From: an uncultured Actinomycetes bacterium | GTDB lineage: Bacteria > Actinomycetota > Actinomycetes > S36-B12 > UBA5976 | DNA: 34,397 nt | Direction: 5' to 3' | Assembly: GCA_903951185.1 (NCBI GenBank) | Contig: CAJBBC010000109.1 | Coordinates: 1-34,397 of the forward strand | Part shown: in pieces, positions 18,955 to 27,024 of the stretch | How positions within the stretch are numbered: the stretch's first letter is position 1 | Layout: each line of letters opens with the position of its first letter | Made by a program: the position numbers and the translations under genes | Notes under the pieces: generated by a model | The model's input: the letters and a program-made list of their open reading frames with translations, nothing else | What the model was told of the DNA's origin: nothing | Database searches by the model: none

Positions 18955-19761
18955 GTGCCTGAGTTAAGCCAAGATTTTCCACGTAAATGGGTGGAATTCA
19001 TCGACCCTGATGACGAGACGAATTTATATAAATTAGATCTGACTTGGCTGACTAGCCGCTGGACTTGTATCTGGGGTGCTGGGTGCAAGGGTATTGATAA
19101 AGATAACCCCGATGTTGGCTGCTGCAATTTAGGTGCACATATTGCCGATAAAGATGATTTTAAAAATACGAAAAAACACGCAGCAATGCTTCGCCCAGAA
19201 ATCTGGCAGAATTTTTCTGAGGGTCACAAGAACGGCATGTTTGAAAAAGATGAAGAAGGCGATCGCAAAACTCGAGCCTTCAAAGGCGCTTGTATTTTTC
19301 ATAATCGAAATGGTTTTGATGGTGGCGATGGTTGTGCGCTACATATTTTGGCAATGGAAATGGGCGTAGGTCATCATGAAACAAAGCCACAAGTTTGCTG
19401 GGAATTACCGATCCGCAGAACTTTTGAAAATTTTGAAAGGCCAGATGGTCTCGACACCGTCGTAATTGGTATTGAAGAATACAACCGACGCGGCTGGGGT
19501 GCTGGTGGCGAAGATTTAGATTGGTACTGTTCAACCGCTACCGAAGCACATGTCGGCCGCCAACCAGTTTATGAATCACTCGAAGGTGAACTAACTTCGC
19601 TAATGGGTAAGAAGGCTTACAAAATGCTGGTCGATCATTGCCGAGCCCATGAAGCAGCAATCGCTGCAGTAATGAAAACTGGCGATAAGAAAACTATTAA
19701 ATACTTAGCAATTCACCCTGCCACGCGGGCTAATCAAATAGCGGCTGAGAAGAAGTCCTAG
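18955..19761 (+). CDS. Conserved cysteine-rich protein of unknown function (metal-cluster candidate)
   Basis: Full ORF with several Cys motifs (TCIWGAGCKGI, GCCNLGAH, ACIFHN, GCALHIL, QVCWELPI, WYCST); typical actinobacterial codon use. Confidence 0.85.
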   Translation: MPELSQDFPRKWVEFIDPDDETNLYKLDLTWLTSRWTCIWGAGCKGIDKDNPDVGCCNLGAHIADKDDFKNTKKHAAMLRPEIWQNFSEGHKNGMFEKDEEGDRKTRAFKGACIFHNRNGFDGGDGCALHILAMEMGVGHHETKPQVCWELPIRRTFENFERPDGLDTVVIGIEEYNRRGWGAGGEDLDWYCSTATEAHVGRQPVYESLEGELTSLMGKKAYKMLVDHCRAHEAAIAAVMKTGDKKTIKYLAIHPATRANQIAAEKKS

Positions 19762-19790
19762 CTGTCAGTTCAAGCGTCTACGCTTAGTAA

Positions 19791-21158
19791 ATGGCCAAAG
19801 CAACGCGAGCTAGTTTCAAGTGCACTGAGTGTGGCTGGACTGGGCCAAAATGGGTTGGACGTTGTCCAGAGTGCCAAGCCTGGAGTTCAGTTACTGAAGT
19901 TTCAGCGGCCCCTACCCAAGCCGGGCTAAGAAGTTCAACTTCCGGAACTACCCCGATACAAAAAGCACGAGCGATAAAAGATATTCCAGTGGGTGAAGTT
20001 GAACGAACTTCAACTGGTTTAGCTGAACTTGATCGAGTCCTCGGTGGCGGTCTAGTTGCTGGTCAGTGTGTTTTATTAGCTGGCGAACCTGGAGTTGGTA
20101 AATCGACTTTATTGTTAGAAGCTGCCGATAAATTTGCCACCAACGGACGTAAAGTCCTTTACATTTCTGGCGAAGAATCAGCCGAGCAAATAAGTATCCG
20201 AGCTAAACGGATCGGCACTAAATCCACCACATTACTTATTGCCGACGAAACTGATTTAGCTGTCCTACTCGGCCATGTTGAACAAGTTGATCCAGATTTA
20301 CTTGTTGTAGATAGTGTTCAAACGATTGCCTCAACCGAACTCGACGGTCGCGCTGGTGGCGTTGCCCAAGTTCATGAAGTTACCCAAGTACTTACCCGTG
20401 CTGCAAAAAGTCGACGGATGCCACTGCTCTTAATTGGCCAATCCACTCGAGATAATTCAGTTGCTGGACCACGTTCATTAGAGCACCTAGTTGATACAGT
20501 CTTAACTTTTGAAGGCGACCGCAGCACGCCACTTCGCTTACTGCGTGCCAATAAAAACCGCTACGGTCCAGCCGATGAAGTGGCTTGTTTTGAACAAGCC
20601 GACGACGGCTTACGTGAAGTTAGCGACCCATCGGCATTATTTAGATCCCAGCGTGATCAAGCAGTACCTGGAACCTGTATCACCATCACGATGGAAGGGC
20701 GTCGCGCCCTGCTCGTTGAAGTGCAAGCACTAACTACAGTCAGCCCATCAAATAACCCAATACGACGAACATCTGGCATTGATAATTCACGCTCGGCAAT
20801 GTTAATTGCGGTGACTGAGCGGGCTGGGCGCCTAAAGCTTTGGGATAAGGATGTGTTCTTATCGACAGTTGCTGGTGCAAAAATAACTGACCCAGGTGCC
20901 GATTTAGGAATGTGTCTGGCAATTGCCAGCGCAGTCCAAGATAAGGCACTACCCATTGATTTAGTTGCAATTGGTGAAGTTGCGCTAAGCGGTGACATTA
21001 GACCCGTTCCTGGAATTAATCAGCGGTTAACTGAAGCCGCTCGACTTGGCTTCGCAACTGCCTTAGTACCTAAAGGCACAAAGTTGCCACCTTCAGCTAA
21101 AGGTCTCAACATAATTGCGGTTGATAATTTAACTTCAGCTGTAAAACGATTCGCTTAA
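19791..21158 (+). CDS. radA: DNA repair protein RadA
   Basis: Zn finger CTECGWTGPKWVGRCPECQAWSS, Walker A LLAGEPGVGKSTLL, KNRYG motif, Lon-like C-terminus. Confidence 0.97.
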   Translation: MAKATRASFKCTECGWTGPKWVGRCPECQAWSSVTEVSAAPTQAGLRSSTSGTTPIQKARAIKDIPVGEVERTSTGLAELDRVLGGGLVAGQCVLLAGEPGVGKSTLLLEAADKFATNGRKVLYISGEESAEQISIRAKRIGTKSTTLLIADETDLAVLLGHVEQVDPDLLVVDSVQTIASTELDGRAGGVAQVHEVTQVLTRAAKSRRMPLLLIGQSTRDNSVAGPRSLEHLVDTVLTFEGDRSTPLRLLRANKNRYGPADEVACFEQADDGLREVSDPSALFRSQRDQAVPGTCITITMEGRRALLVEVQALTTVSPSNNPIRRTSGIDNSRSAMLIAVTERAGRLKLWDKDVFLSTVAGAKITDPGADLGMCLAIASAVQDKALPIDLVAIGEVALSGDIRPVPGINQRLTEAARLGFATALVPKGTKLPPSAKGLNIIAVDNLTSAVKRFA

Positions 21159-21186
21159 TTTGAATTAAGTGCGACAGAATTAACAT

Positions 21187-21657
21187 ATGCGAGCAGTAAT
21201 ACAACGAGTAGACGGTGCAGCGGTCGAAGTAGCTGGGAAAGTAATCGGTCAATTTTCTGGACCGGGTTTGATGGTTCTGGTCGGTGTAAATGTTGAAGAC
21301 GATATTCCTAAATGTGCCCCGCTTGCCGACAAAATTTGGAAACTTCGTATTTTTGATAGAGCGGCTCTCAATGCAGCAGGTGTAAGTTGCGCGGTTGAAG
21401 CTAATGAAGTTTCAGCTGCTGATGCAAATTTACCAATTCTGCTAATCAGTCAGTTCACTTTATTTGCTGATACAACAAAGGGTCGGCGCCCAACTTGGTT
21501 ACAGGCAGCGCGTGGCGAGCAGGCTGAGCCACTTATTAATGAAGTAGTCCGAGCATTAAGAGATTTAGGTGCCCAAGTTGAAACTGGAAAATTTGGTGCA
21601 GATATGAGAATTTCACAAGTATGCGATGGACCTATGACCGTTTTAGTCGAAGTTTAA
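21187..21657 (+). CDS. dtd: D-aminoacyl-tRNA deacylase
   Basis: MRAVIQRVDGAAVEV, LLISQFTLFADTTKGRRPTW, VETGKFGADMRISQVCDGPMTV. Confidence 0.96.
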   Translation: MRAVIQRVDGAAVEVAGKVIGQFSGPGLMVLVGVNVEDDIPKCAPLADKIWKLRIFDRAALNAAGVSCAVEANEVSAADANLPILLISQFTLFADTTKGRRPTWLQAARGEQAEPLINEVVRALRDLGAQVETGKFGADMRISQVCDGPMTVLVEV

Positions 21658-21658
21658 A

Positions 21659-22624
21659 TCAAGCCAAAACAATCGGTGTTTGAGCTGCACTCACACTGTT
21701 AATAGTTAGAACCGCATCAATTGGGGTAGACCGCTTAATTACTGCAAGAGCCACTGGCCCAGATTCAAAATCTTGTACCACTGAAGTAACTATGCCAACA
21801 CTTGCTTCGCCAAATAAAACTTGGTCACCGTGGACCGGTAATTCATTAGTTGACCCGTCCAATTCAAGGTGCACTAAACGACGTGGGGGTTTACCTAAAT
21901 TAACTACTCGAGCGACAGTTTCTTGTCCTCGATAGCAGCCTTTATTGAGATGCACTGCTGGACCAATTAAACCAATTTCATTAGGAATAGTTTTGTGATC
22001 AGTTTCAAAATTTAGTCGTGGAATACCTGCACGGATTCGATGTGCTTCCCAAGCCCAAGTTCCGACTGGATCAGTTAAGTGCTCCGCTAAAGTGGCGCGC
22101 GGTACTAGATACTGCGAAACTTTCCATTGCGAAGGTCGAGCTGCTACATATGGATCATTTTCAAAATTTAAATAATTATCTGGTGAATGCCAAGTTGGAA
22201 ATTCCCCCACCACCCAGCCAGGTGCGCCCACTACTGCAAAATCTGCACTTCGATTGGTAACTTCAACGCGCAACATAAATTTCATTGAATCTAAATACTT
22301 AACTAAATCTTCGGCAGTTCCCGGCTCGACGATTAGCCAAGTAGTTTCGCCGTCATCTATTAAATCCAGATCGTGTTCGATGTGGCCGTGTGGGCTCAAA
22401 ATTAAAGCTTGGGTTGACTTATAGGTAGTCAATAAATCCTGCGTTGTTAAAGAATTAAGCCAGGTATTTCGATCTGGTCCAGTTACGGTCACTACTCCGC
22501 GGTTTGAAAGATCTACTTGCCCATTGCCGGCAACTAAATTTCGTTGCTCTTTAAATGGGTCGCCGTAATGCCAAGGAATGGTGAAATCAGGACTTTGTTC
22601 ATCCATACTCGGCATTGCAGTCAT
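21659..22624 (-). CDS. ygfZ: YgfZ/GcvT-like folate-binding protein
   Basis: GPDRNTWLNSLTTQDL, ILSPHGHIEHDL and the signature LNKGCYRGQETVAR. Confidence 0.93.
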   Translation of the reverse strand: MTAMPSMDEQSPDFTIPWHYGDPFKEQRNLVAGNGQVDLSNRGVVTVTGPDRNTWLNSLTTQDLLTTYKSTQALILSPHGHIEHDLDLIDDGETTWLIVEPGTAEDLVKYLDSMKFMLRVEVTNRSADFAVVGAPGWVVGEFPTWHSPDNYLNFENDPYVAARPSQWKVSQYLVPRATLAEHLTDPVGTWAWEAHRIRAGIPRLNFETDHKTIPNEIGLIGPAVHLNKGCYRGQETVARVVNLGKPPRRLVHLELDGSTNELPVHGDQVLFGEASVGIVTSVVQDFESGPVALAVIKRSTPIDAVLTINSVSAAQTPIVLA

Positions 22625-22632
22625 GGGAGTAC

Positions 22633-23079
22633 TTAAAGTAACTTTTGGCGGTCAAGGCATTTGGCACATTGGCCGTGTACCGAAACGTGTGCGACATCAG
22701 TTTCAAACCCAACTTTGTCACGAAGGATCTGAACGAATACTTCGGCAACTTCGGCATCAACTGATTCAACTTGAGAACAGGTGTCGCAAACTAAATGGAT
22801 ATGTGAATCTTCTTCAACTGAGTGATAAGTCGGAGCGCCATGACCGATATGCGCATGGGTGACTAATCCGACCTCTTCTAGCACTTCAAGTGTTCGGTAA
22901 ATAGTTGATAAATTCACGGCAGCTGCATATTTTTGGACTTCAGTACACAACTCTTCAGGAGTGGCATGGCCCAAAGTGTTCACAGCTTCTAAAACAAGTT
23001 GACGTTGTGGGGTAATTCGGTACCCGTGTAATCGAAGTACTTCATCCCAATCCAGGCTAATCATTTTGCACCTGCGCAT
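22633..23079 (-). CDS. Fur-family metal-responsive transcriptional regulator
   Basis: YRITPQRQLVLEAV, NLSTIYRTLEVLEEVGLV, HIHLVCDTCSQVESV, CAKCLDRQ. Start probably the internal ATG (MISLDWDEV). Confidence 0.93.
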   Translation of the reverse strand: MRRCKMISLDWDEVLRLHGYRITPQRQLVLEAVNTLGHATPEELCTEVQKYAAAVNLSTIYRTLEVLEEVGLVTHAHIGHGAPTYHSVEEDSHIHLVCDTCSQVESVDAEVAEVFVQILRDKVGFETDVAHVSVHGQCAKCLDRQKLL

Positions 23080-23596
23080 TATTTACTTTTGTTAAATGGA
23101 ATGATGCATGTGATTTAAGTGCCACACCTTGCGCGGCCATGTCATAAACCCAACCAATGTGTCCATCCACAAGACCATAAAGGCGCTCACCTGCAGTTAC
23201 TTCTTTTGCACTTGAGGTTCGCATAATTGCATCGGTTTTTAACTCAACACGTGCACCGGTTATTTCAGCGTTAACAATTCCAGTGACCGTAACTTTGCCG
23301 TACCAAGTCTCAGAAATTCCTGTTGGATGATTTAGTAAAAGCTCAACTTCGTTATCTGGCATTGGCCGCCAAAAACCTGACTCCATCGCTAATGGTTCAA
23401 CGCGCTGACCATCGGCATCTAAGCGCCAAGTACGTGACCAATGGATTAAAAAGGGGCGTCCATCATGACTGATGTTTAATTCTTGACCAACTTGTATGTC
23501 GCCATCCATAGTTGGGTATCCGACCACACCAACGCCAACCCAGGTACCAATTAACCAAGATAACGGGGCTAAGTCTGGATGGTATTTAGTACTCAG
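23057..23596 (-). CDS. Nitrobindin / FABP-family haem-binding beta-barrel protein, start corrected to CTG
   Basis: VGYPTMDGDIQVGQELNISHDGRPFLIHWSRTWRLD...ESGFWRP. Upstream in-frame sequence KYHPDLAPLSWLIGTWVGVG is the conserved N-terminus; the only plausible start is CTG at 23596, 6 nt after AAGGG. Confidence 0.87.
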   Translation of the reverse strand: MSTKYHPDLAPLSWLIGTWVGVGVVGYPTMDGDIQVGQELNISHDGRPFLIHWSRTWRLDADGQRVEPLAMESGFWRPMPDNEVELLLNHPTGISETWYGKVTVTGIVNAEITGARVELKTDAIMRTSSAKEVTAGERLYGLVDGHIGWVYDMAAQGVALKSHASFHLTKVNNAQVQND

Positions 23597-23694
23597 TCTT
23601 GGCCCTTAAATAATTTATAAACCACATAACCGGCAAACCAAGTAATTGCTATTGAAGCAAGTATTAAAAGTCCTGTGTAAAAAGTTTCAACCAC
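23593..23694 (-). CDS. 33-aa single-pass membrane protein, absent from the ORF track
   Basis: Manual translation MVETFYTGLLILASIAITWFAGYVVYKLFKGQD*; one hydrophobic helix plus cytoplasmic Lys; TGA stop overlaps the nitrobindin CTG start as CTGA. Confidence 0.7.
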   Translation of the reverse strand: MVETFYTGLLILASIAITWFAGYVVYKLFKGQD

Positions 23695-23747
23695 AGTAAT
23701 AGTCTACCGTTATTGGAGTAAGTCTCCATTTATAGGAAGTGCTAAAC

Positions 23748-24191
23748 ATGCCCGTTGATCCAACAGATGCCCAAGTTCGGGATATTTTGCTTACTGCTAA
23801 ATCCGTGGCGGTAATTGGTGTCTCAGCTAAACCTGATCGCGCAAGCCATCAAGTGGCCGCCTATTTAATAGAGCAAACACATCTAGATGTGTACCTAATA
23901 AATCCGGCACATCCCGGCGATATTTTGGGACAGCCTGTTTATCCAAATCTGGCAGCTTTGCCGATTATTCCTGACATCGTTGATGTCTTCCGCAAAGGTG
24001 AGGACATGCCTGGAGTTTTCGAAAAAGAATTTCCGGCGATCGCTGGTGACTGTGCTGGCAAAACATGGTGGATGCAACTTGGGATTAGAAATAATGAAGT
24101 TGCGCAACTTGCACACAACGGCGGCATGCAAGTTGTCCAGGACCGCTGTATCAAAATTGACTACATGCAGTTAGTTCCGCCTGGTCTTTAG
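23748..24191 (+). CDS. CoA-binding (YccU-type) domain protein
   Basis: SVAVIGVSAKPDRASHQVAAYLI, YLINPAHPGDILGQPVYPNLAALP, KTWWMQLGI; AGGAAG Shine-Dalgarno fits ATG at 23748 rather than GTG at 23739. Confidence 0.92.
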   Translation: MPVDPTDAQVRDILLTAKSVAVIGVSAKPDRASHQVAAYLIEQTHLDVYLINPAHPGDILGQPVYPNLAALPIIPDIVDVFRKGEDMPGVFEKEFPAIAGDCAGKTWWMQLGIRNNEVAQLAHNGGMQVVQDRCIKIDYMQLVPPGL

Positions 24192-24616
24192 CGGCTAATA
24201 ATTCTTTTACCGAGTAAATACATTTCGCAGCCTAGGCAAATGGCAAAAGCTGCATTTAGGAATGCCGCACCAAGCGCAAAGCCAATCGCGATTAATGCCA
24301 GCCCAGTTGAATTAGCGATTGTCGCAACTAACCCAACGGCTGCAAAAAGAAATCCAACTAGCTGAGCAAACCGAAGTGGCGCTGAATCTTCTAATTCAAG
24401 TGGTGCACTCAATCTCGGGCGAACAAATTTTCGATAAATCCAGCCATAAGGATGGAATTGCAAACCAGCAAATGCACCTAGTCCAAAAACTATTGTTTGG
24501 ATAACAAGTAGCGAGGTAGCAAGTGTTGATGGACTTGTTAGCAGGATTACTGCTAGAACAGTGCTGGTTATTGCTGCACCGAATCTTGGACCGCGTGGGT
24601 CTACTTTTACGTTCAT
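24188..24616 (-). CDS. DUF4395 membrane protein
   Basis: VDPRGPRFGAAITSTVLAVILLT, FHPYGWIYRKFVRPRL, PLRFAQLVGFLFAAVGL, FICLGCEMY-like ending (AICLGCEMYLLGKR). Confidence 0.9.
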   Translation of the reverse strand: MNVKVDPRGPRFGAAITSTVLAVILLTSPSTLATSLLVIQTIVFGLGAFAGLQFHPYGWIYRKFVRPRLSAPLELEDSAPLRFAQLVGFLFAAVGLVATIANSTGLALIAIGFALGAAFLNAAFAICLGCEMYLLGKRIISR

Positions 24617-24883
24617 TATGTTCCTCTAGTTATTTGATAATTGACTTAACTCAAAACTAGGAACAACACATATATGAAGATGAGCAGCGACCATAATCAA
24701 CAACCCGGCGCTTAGTGAGATATTTGCTCAACGTCATGAGGATTAAATTACCGTGAAAACAAATTTCAATTCAGCCAGATATAACCTGTTGCAAACTACT
24801 TGCAGTAAGAAGTTTGTGATTTCAAAATCTGAACTATTTAACGTACGGTTTAAGTACTTGATTATTCAGATTTAGGTTAATAA

Positions 24884-25291
24884 ATGAACGGTTCAGCAAT
24901 CCTGGTTGCCAGTCTAATTTTGGCGACACTATTTGGGGTTTATCGATTAATTACTGATGGTCATGTGAAAGCAAAATCTGAACAGCATATTTGGGATACC
25001 CATAACTGCAAAATTGATTTAGGTGACAAAGCAACTCTGTTGCAATTTTCATCGGCTTTTTGCCAGCCTTGTCGAACTACAAAATTACTTTTAGCAGATA
25101 TTGCTTCGAGTACACCTGGAGTAAGTCATGTTGAAATCAACGCTGAGGAACACCTCCCACTAGTTCGCGAACTTGGAATTACTAGAACACCCACAACTTT
25201 CATCCTTGATGCAAATGGCACGATCCGTGGAAAAGCTAGCGGATTACCTAAACGTTCAGAAGTTACGCAATCGCTTGCCGCTTTGTTATAG
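24884..25291 (+). CDS. Thioredoxin-family protein with N-terminal membrane anchor
   Basis: N-terminal TM ILVASLILATLFGVYRLI; SSAFCQPCRTTKLLL active site; GITRTPTTFILDANG. Confidence 0.92.
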   Translation: MNGSAILVASLILATLFGVYRLITDGHVKAKSEQHIWDTHNCKIDLGDKATLLQFSSAFCQPCRTTKLLLADIASSTPGVSHVEINAEEHLPLVRELGITRTPTTFILDANGTIRGKASGLPKRSEVTQSLAALL

Positions 25292-25321
25292 CCCTGTTAA
25301 ATAAGTAAAAAGTATCTGAAC

Positions 25322-25369
25322 TAGGCAAGGCACATCAGCCTTGGCTAAACTCGAGACTTAAGCGAATTT
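25322..25369 (+). promoter_or_regulatory. Putative glnR promoter (-35 TTGGCT 25341-25346, 17 bp, -10 GAATTT 25364-25369) with overlapping inverted repeats
   Basis: Hexamer spacing is ideal and the -10 lies 6 nt before the GTG at 25376. Confidence 0.5.
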
Positions 25370-25375
25370 AAGTGG

Positions 25376-26089
25376 GTGGCTATGGCACAGGTTCTTCTGT
25401 TAACCCGCGCGCTCACTCCATCTAGTTCGGTACTTCCTGGGCTTGAATTACTTAGTCACCACATAAAAGTGATGTCACCAGAACCAACTGCGTTGATCAC
25501 TGCTCCTGTTGCCGATGTCATTTTGGTTGATGGCCGAACAGACTTACCAGCCGTACGAAGTCTTTGTAAATTAATGGAAACTACTGGAAACGCTTCACCA
25601 GTTATTTTGATCACCACTGAGGGTGGTTTAGCCGCAGTAAATAACGAATGGGGTTTAACTGATGTTCTACTTGAGTCAGCTAGCCCAGCTGAGATTGATG
25701 CACGAATCAGATTAGCGATTAGTCGAGTGCAAATTGATCAAACTGCCACTGCATATGGCGAAATAAAAGCTGGCGAGTTAGTAATAGACGAGACAACTTA
25801 CAGCGCAAAATTGCGTGGTAAAACTCTTGATTTAACTTTCAAGGAATTTGAGCTGCTCAAATTCTTAGCTCAGCATCCAGGTCGAGTTTTTTCACGTGAC
25901 CATTTACTGCAAGAAGTTTGGGGATTTGATTACTTTGGTGGAACTAGAACCGTTGATGTTCACGTTCGACGCTTACGTGCCAAACTCGGTCCAGAAAATG
26001 AAAACTTAATTGGCACAATTCGAAATGTTGGATATCGCTTCGTTACAACTCCACTTTCTGAAAATGAAAGTTCTACCGTAAACGTCTAA
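25376..26089 (+). CDS. glnR: GlnR-like OmpR-family orphan response regulator
   Basis: [58 protein letters not shown] and winged-helix [51 protein letters not shown]; adjacent to mshD as in mycobacteria. Confidence 0.88.
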   Translation: MAMAQVLLLTRALTPSSSVLPGLELLSHHIKVMSPEPTALITAPVADVILVDGRTDLPAVRSLCKLMETTGNASPVILITTEGGLAAVNNEWGLTDVLLESASPAEIDARIRLAISRVQIDQTATAYGEIKAGELVIDETTYSAKLRGKTLDLTFKEFELLKFLAQHPGRVFSRDHLLQEVWGFDYFGGTRTVDVHVRRLRAKLGPENENLIGTIRNVGYRFVTTPLSENESSTVNV

Positions 26090-26091
26090 TT

Positions 26092-27024
26092 ATGCAAATT
26101 GAGCTTTCGGTGCTTCCGCATCTTTCGAGTGAAGAAATAACCGAAGTACTTGAAATTATTCAAGCCGCAACAATTCTTGATGACATGGCTCCACTTTCCG
26201 AACATGTTTTAATTCATTTGCGAATTGGCAGTGATTCGGCAGATGAGCATGTTTTAGCTCGCGATGAAAATAACAATTTAGTTGGCTACCTACATCTAGA
26301 CCGAACTGATGTGGTAGCTGGACCAGTAGTTGAAATCGTGGTTCATCCAACTGCGCGAAATAAAAAAGTTGGTACTCGGTTGGTTGAGTTTGCCGTGAGG
26401 CATCTTGCCGACGCAAGGCTTAGACTTTGGGCCCACGGTGAACTGGCTGGATCATATGCACTGGCTAAGAAAATGGGTTTTACAAAATCTCGAGAACTTT
26501 GGCAGATGCGTCGATCGCTGCTCGCTGAATTACCAAAATATGAATTACCTGCTGGATTTTTATTTAAACCATTTGAAGTTGGCCGCGATGAAGAAAACTG
26601 GTTGAAATTGAATGCCCAAGTTTTTGCCGAACATCCAGAGCAAGGACGGCTTACTAAATCCGATTTACAAATAAGAATGTCCGAAAATTGGTTCAATCCA
26701 TTGGGCTTTATCCTTGCGCAAAATCCTGCCGGCGAATTAATTGGTTATCACTGGACTAAAGTTCACGGCAATAAAGCAAAGTCAGATGAAAAGATTTCGC
26801 ACGGGCATTCCCAGCTTGGTGAAATTTATGTAATTGGAACTGCGCCTTCAGTTCGTGGCGTTGGATTAGGTAAGTCACTAGCACTGGCTGGATTAGATTA
26901 TCTTCGTGGTCAAGGGTTGCCGGCAGCGTTACTTTACGTTGATCGGGATAACTTAGCTGCGATTAAGTTATACGAAAGTATTGGCTTCTCGCACTGGGAT
27001 ACTGACGTGATGTTTCAGGCTTAG
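26092..27024 (+). CDS. mshD: Mycothiol synthase (tandem GNAT domains)
   Basis: Two acetyltransferase domains: EIVVHPTARNKKVGTRLVEFAV and IYVIGTAPSVRGVGLGKSLALAGLDYLRGQGLPAALLYVDRDNLAAIKLYESIGF. Confidence 0.93.
   Translation: MQIELSVLPHLSSEEITEVLEIIQAATILDDMAPLSEHVLIHLRIGSDSADEHVLARDENNNLVGYLHLDRTDVVAGPVVEIVVHPTARNKKVGTRLVEFAVRHLADARLRLWAHGELAGSYALAKKMGFTKSRELWQMRRSLLAELPKYELPAGFLFKPFEVGRDEENWLKLNAQVFAEHPEQGRLTKSDLQIRMSENWFNPLGFILAQNPAGELIGYHWTKVHGNKAKSDEKISHGHSQLGEIYVIGTAPSVRGVGLGKSLALAGLDYLRGQGLPAALLYVDRDNLAAIKLYESIGFSHWDTDVMFQA

Noticed and set aside
20657-20998. 113-aa ORF antisense to radA
   Set aside because: Antisense shadow within the conserved Lon-like domain of radA.
21151-21175. 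AT-rich palindrome TTAATTTGAATTAA after radA as terminator
   Set aside because: Weak A/T stem without a U-tract; could equally be promoter sequence for dtd.
24674-24715. 13-aa + strand ORF MKMSSDHNQQPGA upstream of thioredoxin
   Set aside because: No Shine-Dalgarno or good leaderless -10, no regulatory codon run; too short to support alone.
26343-26696. 117-aa ORF antisense to mshD
   Set aside because: Ser/Asn-rich shadow; mshD reading is clear on the other strand.
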